Positions 1 through 7,500 of a DNA stretch of 49,126 nucleotides are shown in pieces; the stretch's first letter is position 1, and each line of letters begins with the position of its first letter. The notes under the pieces were generated by a model. It was not told where the DNA came from. It searched no databases and saw only the letters and a list, made by a program, of their open reading frames with translations. The stretch is from Oscillospiraceae bacterium. Its GTDB lineage: Bacteria > Bacillota > Clostridia > Oscillospirales > CAG-272. Location: NCBI GenBank assembly GCA_015064545.1, contig SVSA01000003.1, positions 1 through 49,126 of the forward strand, read 5' to 3'. The position numbers and the translations under genes were made by a program.

Positions 1-22
1 ATATTTTCTTGGCATACAATTA

Positions 23-63
23 CCCCCTTGATATGGTATTTTAATTCTACCACATCAAGGGGG
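23..63. terminator. Stem-loop at the 3' side of the first surface-protein gene
   Basis: Ten-base arms CCCCCTTGAT and ATCAAGGGGG pair perfectly, and the stem continues with TGGTA/TACCA around a short AT-rich loop with one unpaired base. On the plus strand it is followed by CTTTTGT. It lies just beyond the 3' end of the minus-strand gene at 153-1406 and may serve that gene and a plus-strand gene outside the window. Confidence 0.6.
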
Positions 64-152
64 CTTTTGTCTATTGTCCGTTTTTAACGGACTTGTTCAA
101 TTTACGCGGGGCAACTTTTTTATGTGTTAAGTAACTGCGGAGTGAAACCGAA

Positions 153-1406
153 TTACTTGCGCTTCTTGGCAACCACGGCAGTGCCGAGAATACCGATCAC
201 AGCAACGAGTGCTACGACAGAGAGTACATCGCCCTGAGGAGGAACGACAACGTCATCGGTGGATACTTCGGGAGCCTGAGTTTCGGGAGCAGGAGCCAAT
301 GTGCTGTGAATGTCAGCGAGCTTTTCGGCAACCGACCAGTTCAAGCTGTAACCGGTACCATAATCAGTACCGTCGGCCTTAAAGTGAACACGGTTGGGGA
401 AAGCGTGGGTGTCGGGCAAGCCAAGATCGAAACCGTCCAGAATCATCTCGAGCTTAGTGCCATCCTGTGCCTCAACAGTTCCGAAGAGGCGAACATCAAG
501 GTTAGCAACATTGTTCGCAGGATAGAAGCCGTTGACGATGTTAACTTCGTTGAAGTAGGAGTTTGAACCATCCTTAGCGGCGGCAAGGTAAGCGGAGTTG
601 GTGAAGCGCCAAACATAGTCGTTGACAACCTCAATAACATCGGAAACATTGTAAGCCCAGTTGGAGTAAGTCCAGTTACCGGTGACGGCAATCTTAACGT
701 CAGCTGCAGGAGCCTTCATCGGCTTGTTGAAGACAACGTAAACATACTCGTGCTCCCAACCGTCGGCGGTCTCATTTTCTTTAGGAGAGAAGGCAACAGC
801 AGTAAGAGGATTAAGGCTAGGAACAGGAATAGCATCCACAGAAGCGGCGGTGCCCTTGAGGAGCTTATAGCCATGACGGGCATCACCGTTCAGAGCGTCG
901 TTCAGAAGATCTTTGGTGGTATCAAGGGCAAGGGTTTCGGAACCATCGGCGGTCGTAACCGTACCGATCAGTGCATAGTAGAAAATAGCATCGATGCCAA
1001 CATTGGTCTTGAAGTGATTCTTTTCGCCAGCTGCACAGTTGGTCAAAAACCAGCTACCGGCTGCACCCTCAGAGGGGGTATTGATATCAAACTTCCAAAC
1101 CTGATCGGAAACAGCGGTAACAAAGGGCTTATCCATGCGGCGAGTGTAGCGCCAGTTTTCAGTAGGCTTGGATTCGTCGGTCGGCCAAGCGTAACCAACG
1201 AGGGAAAGAGCAACACCGTCTTCAGCAACAGGGGCCTTAACCTTCTTGTTGAATACAACATAAGCGTATCCGGGATCGTTATCTACTGTGTAGAAAGCGG
1301 CGGAGAGGGGAGCGGAAGTGCTGGCAGCCGAAGCACTGACAGCAAACATAGCCATCATGCCGACCAGCATGGTGAGTGCGAGGAATACGGAAAAAATCTT
1401 TTTCAT
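153..1406 (-). CDS. Secreted surface protein with duplicated domain and QGD-type C-terminal anchor
   Basis: 417 aa, function not recognised. Residues 1-28 form a signal peptide (MKKIFSVFLAL... ending ASA). The mature part holds two related blocks: one opens with YAYVVFNKKVKAPVA, the other with YVYVVFNKPMKAPAA, and each contains Trp-rich stretches and an F/YxxLIGTV or LFGTV segment, so the domain is probably a beta-rich module repeated twice. A linker rich in Ala, Pro, Thr and Glu leads to VVPPQGD, a hydrophobic helix and the tail AKKRK, which resembles a sortase sorting signal but lacks the usual TG. The start is set by a good upstream ribosome site (AAGGAG on the minus strand). It shares its domain with the neighbour at 1641-2513. 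It most likely sits on the cell surface; any ligand is unknown. Confidence 0.8.
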   Translation of the reverse strand: MKKIFSVFLALTMLVGMMAMFAVSASAASTSAPLSAAFYTVDNDPGYAYVVFNKKVKAPVAEDGVALSLVGYAWPTDESKPTENWRYTRRMDKPFVTAVSDQVWKFDINTPSEGAAGSWFLTNCAAGEKNHFKTNVGIDAIFYYALIGTVTTADGSETLALDTTKDLLNDALNGDARHGYKLLKGTAASVDAIPVPSLNPLTAVAFSPKENETADGWEHEYVYVVFNKPMKAPAADVKIAVTGNWTYSNWAYNVSDVIEVVNDYVWRFTNSAYLAAAKDGSNSYFNEVNIVNGFYPANNVANLDVRLFGTVEAQDGTKLEMILDGFDLGLPDTHAFPNRVHFKADGTDYGTGYSLNWSVAEKLADIHSTLAPAPETQAPEVSTDDVVVPPQGDVLSVVALVAVIGILGTAVVAKKRK

Positions 1407-1498
1407 ATTCTTTCTCCTTAATATAAATTTGATACCATGATTGGCGTGACATGAAAACGCGAGGCGAATTTCGATACGTCTGCCAATCGGTTATTATC

Positions 1499-1527
1499 AT
1501 TATAACAAAGGAACAGGTTCAAAACAA
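1499..1527 (-). promoter_or_regulatory. Promoter for the 417-aa surface protein
   Basis: Read on the minus strand: -35 TTGTTT (1522-1527), 17-base spacer, -10 TATAAT (1499-1504). It lies about 90 bases upstream of the start at 1406. Confidence 0.6.
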
Positions 1528-1592
1528 TGTCACATTTTTACGTGCAAAGGACAAAATTTGTCTTTTGAACAATTTGTGGACAAAAAATGTGC

Positions 1593-1632
1593 CAAAAAAA
1601 AGACACGGAGTGTGCGCAGGGCACACTCCGTG
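1593..1632 (-). terminator. Rho-independent terminator of the 290-aa surface protein gene
   Basis: A perfect 12-base stem (1604-1615 with 1621-1632) closes a 5-base loop. On the minus strand it is followed by a run of eight T. It begins just after the stop codon of the gene at 1641-2513. Confidence 0.9.
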
Positions 1633-1640
1633 AAAGCGGA

Positions 1641-2513
1641 TTATTTCTTTTTCTTGGCAACAACAACGACAACGATGACAACGACGACGACAACAGCGGC
1701 GACGATGCCGATGATGAGGCCGAGGCTGCTGTCTGCGGCCGGCTTTTCAGCGGGATCGGTCGTAGGAGCGTTGGTGGTGGCTGCGGGCTCGGTATCGGGA
1801 GCGTCGGTCGTGCCGGGCTGCTGAGTAGCCGGAGGCTCGGTGGCGGGGGGCACAGTGGCAGGGGGCTCGGTATCGGGCTTATCGGGAATGAATTCGTAAA
1901 CCGAACCAACGGTCAGAACCGCAAAGGTGGAGTTGTCCTTATCGGTCTTGATGATCATGTGACCGGGCTGGGTGGTCATACCATTGGGATCGTCAACGGC
2001 GAGCTCATACTCAAAAGCCTGAACGCCATTAGCGGTGGTCAGCGGATCGCCGAGAAGAGCGTAGTACCAGTAGCCACCATGAGGATCAACGGCGATGGGA
2101 CCCTCGGCATTGATGTTCAGACCGCCGAGACCCCACGGAATGTGGTCCATGGAGGGAGCGCCGTTCTGCATATTGGCAAACTTCATGACCTTGCCGCTTT
2201 CACCAACCATGCCCTGGTAGGTGTATTCAACGCGGGAAATGTCGCGAATGGTTTCGGGGTGATCGTCGCCCTCTGTAGGCCAACCCAGTGCGCAAAGCGA
2301 GAAGATGACGGTGGCCTCCTCAGCAGGCTCGGACATCGGCTCGTCGAACAGCAGGTAGACATAGGGATCGTTGGCAACCGAGTAGATTCTTACGCCTACA
2401 TCGGCGGTAACAACCTCTTCGTCGGTGCCTTCGGCCGAAGCGCTGACAGCAAACAGAGCCGTCATGCCGACCAGAAGCGAGAGTGCGAGGAACAGTGTAA
2501 GAAGTTTCTTCAT
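1641..2513 (-). CDS. Secreted membrane-anchored surface protein, paralogue of the neighbouring 417-aa protein
   Basis: 290 aa, function not recognised. There is a signal peptide at residues 1-27 (MKKLLTLFLALSLLVG..., ending ASA). One copy of the domain seen twice in the 417-aa neighbour follows: it begins near DPYVYLLFDEPMSEPA and ends near YWYYALLGDPLTTANG. A low-complexity linker of Thr, Pro, Ala and Glu with repeated ATEPPAT-like units spans roughly residues 205-255. A C-terminal Val/Ile-rich membrane helix ends in KKKK. Unlike the 417-aa protein there is no QGD motif before the helix, so simple membrane anchoring is more likely than covalent wall attachment. It has its own promoter and terminator. 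Confidence 0.8.
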   Translation of the reverse strand: MKKLLTLFLALSLLVGMTALFAVSASAEGTDEEVVTADVGVRIYSVANDPYVYLLFDEPMSEPAEEATVIFSLCALGWPTEGDDHPETIRDISRVEYTYQGMVGESGKVMKFANMQNGAPSMDHIPWGLGGLNINAEGPIAVDPHGGYWYYALLGDPLTTANGVQAFEYELAVDDPNGMTTQPGHMIIKTDKDNSTFAVLTVGSVYEFIPDKPDTEPPATVPPATEPPATQQPGTTDAPDTEPAATTNAPTTDPAEKPAADSSLGLIIGIVAAVVVVVVIVVVVVAKKKK

Positions 2514-2564
2514 ATTCGTTCTCCTTTGGAATCAGGGGAGGGAAATCCCCTTGTAATTACATTC

Positions 2565-2593
2565 ATTTTAACAAAAAAAACGGGTGAAGACAA
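2565..2593 (-). promoter_or_regulatory. Promoter for the 290-aa surface protein
   Basis: On the minus strand: -35 TTGTCT (2588-2593), 17-base spacer, -10 TAAAAT (2565-2570). A small GGGGA/TCCCC hairpin follows in the leader before the ribosome site AAAGGAG. Confidence 0.55.
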
Positions 2594-2756
2594 TGACGTT
2601 TTTTTACCTGCCGTGGACGGATTCTGCTCTCTTTGAAGTTGTCGGGGTGGGGAACAAGGCTTGATGGCTTGGGATGGCCGAAAAAGGGACTGAACGGCGG
2701 TTTTTGCCCGGGTTTTAACGAAGATTTCATGAATCGGAACATATCTTTGTCAATTG

Positions 2757-2822
2757 CCTACTCATGTAACATTTTTTTGTTAGTTTTGACAGGCACAAAA
2801 GTCAAAATGTTACATGAGTAGG
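2757..2822. repeat. Perfect 19-base inverted repeat upstream of the aldehyde dehydrogenase operon
   Basis: Arm 2757-2775 and arm 2804-2822 are exact reverse complements, separated by 28 bases. The right arm ends 13 bases before the -35 box at 2836. It could be a regulator site, a transcription terminator-like hairpin or a relic of a mobile element; there is no T-run typical of a terminator beyond a short A/T stretch. Confidence 0.85.
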
Positions 2823-2835
2823 TAAAAAAATACCA

Positions 2836-2864
2836 TTGACAAATGGGGGGTAAAACAGTATAAT
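2836..2864 (+). promoter_or_regulatory. Consensus sigma-A promoter of the aldehyde dehydrogenase-larA operon
   Basis: -35 TTGACA (2836-2841), 17-base spacer containing a run of six G, -10 TATAAT (2859-2864). Both boxes match consensus exactly. Transcription should start near 2871 and give a leader of about 150 bases. Confidence 0.85.
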
Positions 2865-2939
2865 AAATTATGGAAAATTAAGAAAAATATAAGCCCGTCT
2901 TTCCTTGTCTACCGTAACGGAAAACGCTTGTATGTCAGT

Positions 2940-2983
2940 GCCGTTTCGCTATGGTCGAAGCGGCATTCCGTGTTTTTACGGAA
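2940..2983 (+). promoter_or_regulatory. Structured 5' leader of the aldehyde dehydrogenase operon
   Basis: Two consecutive hairpins: a 9-base stem with one G-U pair (2940-2948 with 2956-2964) and TTCCGT/ACGGAA (2966-2971 with 2978-2983). They precede the ribosome site AAAGGAG at 3007-3013. No known riboswitch class was recognised. Confidence 0.4.
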
Positions 2984-3024
2984 CATGTTAATTTGTGAAC
3001 TTTATTAAAGGAGATATAAATTTT

Positions 3025-4392
3025 ATGGAAGCAAAAGTGTTTGTTGGTGAACTGATTGCCAAGGCCAGAAAGGCGCAGCAGGCGTACGAGTCCTTCACGC
3101 AGGAGCAAGCGGATGCGATTGTCCGCGCTTGCGCCAAGGCCGTCTACGATAATGCCGAATATCTCGCGCGTCTTGCCGTTGACGAGACCCGCATGGGTGT
3201 GTACGAGCATAAGATTCAGAAGAACCTCGGTAAATCCAAGGTCATCTGGAACGACCTGAAGACCAAGAAATCGGTTGGCATTCTCAGCCGTAATGAGGAG
3301 ACCGGTATCACCGAGATCGCCCGTCCTGTCGGTGTGGTAGCCGCGATCACGCCCTGCACCAATCCGGTTGTTACTCCCATGTGTAATGCCATGTTTGCGC
3401 TCAAGGGCTTGAATGCGATTATCGTCGGCCCGCATCCCCGTTCCAAGAAGGTTTCCACCGAAACCGTCCGTCTGATGAACGAGGCAATTGCGAAGCTGGG
3501 CGCTCCCGAAAACTTGATTCAGATTATCGAAGAGCCCTCGGTCGAGCTGTCGGCAGAGCTGATGAAGGCGGCCGATGTGGTCGTAGCAACCGGCGGTATG
3601 CCGATGGTTCGCTCGGCATATTCCAGCGGTAAGCCCGCTTACGGCGTCGGTGCCGGTAACGTACAGTGTATCTTTGACCGCGGTATCGACTACGCCAAGG
3701 AGGTTCCGATGGCTGTAGAGGGCCGTGCCTTTGATAACGGTATCATCTGCTCGGGTGAGCAGACCGCTATCATTGCCGAGGAAGATTACGAGACGGTTAT
3801 TGCCGAGTTCGTCAAGGCCGGCTGCTTCTATATCGACGATGAAGCTACGGTTACCAAGCTGACCGAAACCATCTTCCCCGATGGCGTGATGAATAAGAAC
3901 CTTGTCGGTGTTTCGGCGCTCAAGATTGCCGAGGCGGCCGGTATCGAGGTGCCGGAGGGTACCCGTGTCCTGCTCGTCAAGGCACCCGGCTACGGTAAGG
4001 GCTTCCTTCTCTCCAAGGAGAAGATGTGCCCCGTCATCTCGACCTATACCTACAAGACCTTCGAGGAGGCTGTGGCAATCGCACAGGCAAACCTCGATGT
4101 CGAAGGACGCGGTCACAGCGTTTCGCTTCATTCGTATAATAAGGAACACATTGAGTACGCCGGTGAGCGCCTGACGGTTTCCCGCGTACTGATCAATCAG
4201 ATTTGCTCGACCATGAACGGCGGTAGCCTCTTCAACGGTCTGACTCCCACAACGACGCTCGGCTGTGCTTCGTGGGGTAATAACAGCATCTCGGAAAACT
4301 TCTCCTATAAGTTCCTCCTCAATGTCATTCGCGTTGCCTACCGTCTGCCCGACGCCAAGGCTCCCACGGACGAGGAAATTTGGGCGGAGTAA
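3025..4392 (+). CDS. CoA-acylating aldehyde dehydrogenase
   Basis: 455 aa. It belongs to the family that oxidises an aldehyde with NAD(P)+ and CoA to an acyl-CoA (acetaldehyde, succinate-semialdehyde and sulfoacetaldehyde dehydrogenases are members). The Rossmann region carries GVVAAITPCTNPV near residues 102-114; the catalytic cysteine is C242 in NGIICSGEQT; the C-terminal NGLTPTTTLGCASWG motif is typical of the succinate-semialdehyde/sulfoacetaldehyde branch. The ATG at 3025 follows AAAGGAG by 11 bases and is preferred over an in-frame GTG at 2995. It is the first gene of an operon that continues with a two-subunit ADP-forming acyl-CoA ligase, which would turn its product into acid plus ATP. 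The aldehyde substrate cannot be read from the sequence; acetaldehyde, glycolaldehyde, succinate semialdehyde or sulfoacetaldehyde are all possible. Confidence 0.9.
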   Translation: MEAKVFVGELIAKARKAQQAYESFTQEQADAIVRACAKAVYDNAEYLARLAVDETRMGVYEHKIQKNLGKSKVIWNDLKTKKSVGILSRNEETGITEIARPVGVVAAITPCTNPVVTPMCNAMFALKGLNAIIVGPHPRSKKVSTETVRLMNEAIAKLGAPENLIQIIEEPSVELSAELMKAADVVVATGGMPMVRSAYSSGKPAYGVGAGNVQCIFDRGIDYAKEVPMAVEGRAFDNGIICSGEQTAIIAEEDYETVIAEFVKAGCFYIDDEATVTKLTETIFPDGVMNKNLVGVSALKIAEAAGIEVPEGTRVLLVKAPGYGKGFLLSKEKMCPVISTYTYKTFEEAVAIAQANLDVEGRGHSVSLHSYNKEHIEYAGERLTVSRVLINQICSTMNGGSLFNGLTPTTTLGCASWGNNSISENFSYKFLLNVIRVAYRLPDAKAPTDEEIWAE

Positions 4393-4417
4393 TCGTCATT
4401 GTTCAATGTCGCTAACA

Positions 4418-4449
4418 TCCGCCCGCGCCCGGAAACGGGCACGGGCGGA
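4418..4449 (+). promoter_or_regulatory. Strong intra-operon hairpin with GAAA tetraloop
   Basis: Left arm 4418-4431 and right arm 4436-4449 pair at 13 of 14 positions around a GAAA loop. No T-run follows, so it is more likely an mRNA-stability or processing element between the first and second genes than a terminator. Confidence 0.6.
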
Positions 4450-4493
4450 TCGTGGCGCAAACGATACACTTTGAAAGGAAAAGGAACGAATTC

Positions 4494-5645
4494 ATGGATT
4501 TAATGGAATACAGAGCCCAAGGGTTGTTTGCCAAATTCGGCGTTCCCTGCAATGCAGGTGTTGTCGTGGACAGCCTGGAGGAGCTTGAGGCGAAACAGGA
4601 CGAGCTCCGTTATCCGCTCGTGATTAAGGCTCAGGTCAAGATCGGCGGACGAGGCAAGGCCGGCGGTATCAAGTTCGCCGATAATTTTGAGGAGGCTAAG
4701 GCAGCTGCCGAGGCCATTCTCGGCATGAACATCAAGGGGCATATCGTTAAAAAGCTTATGCTGGTCGAAAAGAAGGAGATTGCTCGCGAGTTCTATCTGT
4801 CTGTTATGCTCGACCGCGGCACAAAGTGTCCCGTTTTCATCTTCTCGCCCGAGGGCGGTATGGATATCGAGACGCTCGCCAAGGAGCAGCCCGAAAAAAT
4901 CTTCAAGACGGTGGTTACACCCGGCTTCGGAGCCAAAGATTATATCGCAAATTATTTTGCCGCCAAGGCCGGCTTAGATAAGGCACAGACCAAGGAGCTT
5001 GCGGTGGTGATCAAGAATCTTTACAAGCTCTTCTGTGACTATCATTGTCTTCTTTGCGAAATCAATCCGCTTGTTCTGGATCCTAACGGACACATTATGG
5101 CTCTCGACGGTAAGGTGTCGATCGACGACAGCGCTGTCGTTAAGCTTCCTGACATTGCTGCGCCCGAGGCAGGCGAGAACATTGAACCCCTTGTGAAAGA
5201 GGCTGCGGATTTCAACTTCCTGTATATCCCCTGCGATCCCGAGGGCGATGTTGCTGTTGTTTCGAACGGATCGGGCATGATCATGTCCTGCATCGATCAC
5301 ATTGCCAAGCACGGCTATAAGGTTCGTGCCTCGCTGGATCTCGGCGGCGGTGCGACGGCCGACCGTATTAAAGAGGCGGTTCGCATTATTCTTGCCGATC
5401 CTAAGATTGATACGCTGTTTATCAATATTTTCGGCGGTATTACCCGTTGCTCCGAGGTTGCGCTTGGCATCAAGGGTGCCATTGAGGAGTATGGTATTAC
5501 CTCGCCGATCATTGTCCGCTTTGAGGGCACCAACAAGGAGATTGCGCTTGAGACGATCAAGCCGCTGACCACGGTTATCTATGCCGACGGTCTGATCTCC
5601 GGCGTCGAAGAGCTCTGCAAGCTGAAAGAGGGAGGAAATCACTGA
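4494..5645 (+). CDS. ADP-forming acyl-CoA ligase, beta subunit (SucC family)
   Basis: 383 aa, close to the usual length of succinyl-CoA synthetase beta. The N-terminal part (about residues 1-225) is an ATP-grasp domain, with KAQVKIGGRGKAGGIK near residues 40-55 and CEINPLVL near 190; the C-terminal part is the CoA-ligase fold with GGATADRI and FINIFGGITRC. With the next gene it should interconvert an acyl-CoA plus ADP and phosphate with the free acid plus ATP. Start ATG 4494 has GAAAGGAAAAGG upstream; an in-frame ATG at 4452 lies inside the hairpin region and is less likely. The stop overlaps the sucD start by one base. Placement behind a CoA-acylating aldehyde dehydrogenase suggests ATP-yielding acid formation and not TCA-cycle use, so the substrate need not be succinate; sulfoacetate-CoA ligases (SauC) are also in this family. 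Confidence 0.88.
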   Translation: MDLMEYRAQGLFAKFGVPCNAGVVVDSLEELEAKQDELRYPLVIKAQVKIGGRGKAGGIKFADNFEEAKAAAEAILGMNIKGHIVKKLMLVEKKEIAREFYLSVMLDRGTKCPVFIFSPEGGMDIETLAKEQPEKIFKTVVTPGFGAKDYIANYFAAKAGLDKAQTKELAVVIKNLYKLFCDYHCLLCEINPLVLDPNGHIMALDGKVSIDDSAVVKLPDIAAPEAGENIEPLVKEAADFNFLYIPCDPEGDVAVVSNGSGMIMSCIDHIAKHGYKVRASLDLGGGATADRIKEAVRIILADPKIDTLFINIFGGITRCSEVALGIKGAIEEYGITSPIIVRFEGTNKEIALETIKPLTTVIYADGLISGVEELCKLKEGGNH

Positions 5646-6517
5646 TGAGTATTCTTGTTGATGAAAATACCCGGTTAATCATCCAGGGTATCACGGGCCG
5701 AGAGGGTACCTTCCACTGCGAGCAGATGCTGCAGTACGGTACGAACGTGGTAGCCGGTGTCACCCCCGGTAAGGGCGGCCAGGAGGTTCTCGGCGTTCCG
5801 GTATTCAATACGGTAAGAGAAGCGGTTGAGGCTACCGGTGCCAATGCCTCGGTTATCTTTGTGCCCGCCATGCACACGGCTGCCGGCGTTTACGAGGCGC
5901 TGGATGCCGGCATCAAGACGATTATGACCATTGCCGAGCATGTGCCGGTTCACGATATGATGGGTGTGTATCACGCTGCCCGAATGAAGGGTGCTCGCGT
6001 GATCGGACCGAACTCCTTCGGTGTTATTTCCCCCGGCAAGTCCAAGGCAGGCTTCATGGCACATCGCATTTTTAAGCCCGGTCATGTCGGTCTGATGTCC
6101 CGTTCGGCTACCAACTGCTACGAAACGGTCTTCATGATGTCCAATGCCGGTATCGGTCAGTCGACCTGTGTCGGTGTCGGCGGTGATATGATTCCCGGCT
6201 CCACCTTTACCGATATCCTGCCCCTCTTTGAGGCAGATCCTGAGACGAAGGCGATCGTTATGATCGGCGAAATCGGCGGAAACGAAGAGGAACTGGCGGC
6301 TGAGTACATTAAGAATCATGTGACCAAGCCGGTGATCGCCCTGATTGCCGGTAAGAATGCCCCGAAGGGCAAGAGCATGGGACACGCCGGTGCGATCGTA
6401 TCGGCTGACGGTACCGGCAGTGCCGAGAACAAGGAAAAAGCGCTTCGTGCCGCCGGTGTTCATATTGCCGAAACCACAACGCATATCGTTGATATCCTGA
6501 AATCGTTAAATCTTTGA
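5645..6517 (+). CDS. ADP-forming acyl-CoA ligase, alpha subunit (SucD family)
   Basis: 290 aa, full length. The N-terminal CoA-binding Rossmann domain carries [15 protein letters not shown] and the C-terminal domain holds the phosphorylated histidine H247 in [17 protein letters not shown]-type residues near 115-125 ([15 protein letters not shown]) match the family. It is translationally coupled to the beta subunit (TGATG overlap). Together they form the energy-conserving step of the operon. Substrate specificity is not visible and could be succinate, another short acid or a sulfonated acid. Confidence 0.88.
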   Translation: MSILVDENTRLIIQGITGREGTFHCEQMLQYGTNVVAGVTPGKGGQEVLGVPVFNTVREAVEATGANASVIFVPAMHTAAGVYEALDAGIKTIMTIAEHVPVHDMMGVYHAARMKGARVIGPNSFGVISPGKSKAGFMAHRIFKPGHVGLMSRSATNCYETVFMMSNAGIGQSTCVGVGGDMIPGSTFTDILPLFEADPETKAIVMIGEIGGNEEELAAEYIKNHVTKPVIALIAGKNAPKGKSMGHAGAIVSADGTGSAENKEKALRAAGVHIAETTTHIVDILKSLNL

Positions 6518-6534
6518 TACGGAGGCAACATAAT

Positions 6535-7500
6535 ATGGAAAATCAGCAGTTACTCGATATTTATTTTATGATGCATAAGATCCGTAAGTTTGAGGAAAAG
6601 GCTCTTCATCTGTTTGAAGCCAACAAGCTGCGCGGATCGGTTCACCTTTGCATCGGCCAGGAGGCTACGCCTGCTACCGTGTGCTCCCTTTTGAACGAGG
6701 ATGATTATATCACCAGTACCCACCGCGGACATGGACACTGCATTGCCAAGGGTGCCGATGTACGCTATGCACTCGCTGAGCTGATGGGAAGATCCACCGG
6801 TTACTGCAAGGGCCGTGGCGGCTCCATGCATATTGCCGATTTTACCAAGGGTAATCTCGGTGCCAACGCGATTGTCGGCGGCGGTATTCCGATTGCTGTC
6901 GGTGCTGCTCTCGCGTCCAAGATGCAGAATGAGGGCAAGGTTGCCATTTCCTTCTTCGGCGACTCGGCCTCGAACGAAGGTACCTTCCACGAATCGCTGA
7001 ACCTGGCTTCTGTCTGGAAGCTCCCTGTGGTTTTTGTTTGCGAAAACAATCTGTACGGTATCTCGGTTCCCTCGTGGCAGAGCACCTCGGTAAAGGATAT
7101 TGCCGTGCGCGGCGAGGGCTACAATATGCCGTATGTTGTTGTTGACGGTAACAAGCCCGATGAAATTGAAAAGGCGGCTCGCGCCGCCATTGAACGCGCT
7201 CGTGCCGGCGAAGGCCCGACGCTGATTGAATGCAAGACCTACCGTTGGCTTGGTCACTGGACCGGCGACCCGACACCTTACCGTACCAAGGAAGAGGTTG
7301 AGGAATGGAAGAAGAAATGTCCGATTGCCTACACCAGAAAGCTGCTTGAGGAGCAGGGCGTTGCTCCTGCCGATCTGGATGCTCTGGAAGCCAAGGCGCA
7401 GGCATTGGTCGATGAAGCCGAAACCTTTGCGTTGAACAGTCCCGAGCCCGATCCCGCACAGGTTCTTGAAGATGTATTCTACGACGGGGGTGACAACTGA
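6535..7500 (+). CDS. 2-oxoacid/acetoin dehydrogenase E1 component, alpha subunit
   Basis: 321 aa, a thiamine-diphosphate enzyme subunit of the AcoA/PdhA type. The sequence runs closest by eye to acetoin dehydrogenase alpha: CKGRGGSMHIADFTKGNLGA, then GGGIPIAVGAALASK. The thiamine-binding motif is GDS...NN (D143, S144, N171, N172), where most family members have GDG. The start ATG 6535 follows GGAGGC by 8 bases. It overlaps the beta-subunit gene by one base. The E1 pair would either decarboxylate a 2-oxoacid or cleave acetoin, passing the acyl group to lipoyl-E2. In an acetoin route the other product is acetaldehyde, the type of substrate expected for the first gene of this operon. Confidence 0.88.
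   Translation: MENQQLLDIYFMMHKIRKFEEKALHLFEANKLRGSVHLCIGQEATPATVCSLLNEDDYITSTHRGHGHCIAKGADVRYALAELMGRSTGYCKGRGGSMHIADFTKGNLGANAIVGGGIPIAVGAALASKMQNEGKVAISFFGDSASNEGTFHESLNLASVWKLPVVFVCENNLYGISVPSWQSTSVKDIAVRGEGYNMPYVVVDGNKPDEIEKAARAAIERARAGEGPTLIECKTYRWLGHWTGDPTPYRTKEEVEEWKKKCPIAYTRKLLEEQGVAPADLDALEAKAQALVDEAETFALNSPEPDPAQVLEDVFYDGGDN

Larger units (their letters stand above)
2514..3024. other. 510-base intergenic region between divergent units
   Basis: No convincing gene lies here. The region holds a minus-strand promoter for the surface protein (2565-2593), a long inverted repeat (2757-2822), a consensus plus-strand promoter (2836-2864) and a roughly 150-base leader with two hairpins (2940-2964 and 2966-2983) ahead of the aldehyde dehydrogenase start. 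These are listed separately. Confidence 0.7.

Noticed and set aside
1587..2636. Long plus-strand open frame (349 codons) opposite the 290-aa surface protein
   Set aside because: It is antisense to a gene with signal peptide, promoter and terminator; its sequence is Gly/Arg-rich and without ribosome site, as expected from the complement of biased codons.
2633..2821. 62-codon plus-strand open frame in the intergenic region
   Set aside because: No ribosome site, composition unlike the neighbours, and it ends within the inverted repeat.
2995..3024. Upstream GTG start for the aldehyde dehydrogenase
   Set aside because: The ribosome site AAAGGAG lies between this GTG and the ATG at 3025, so it would be inside the coding region.
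4494..6517. SucC/SucD as a TCA-cycle succinyl-CoA synthetase
   Set aside because: No other TCA genes are nearby and the pair is embedded in an aldehyde dehydrogenase operon; only the general acyl-CoA ligase assignment is kept.
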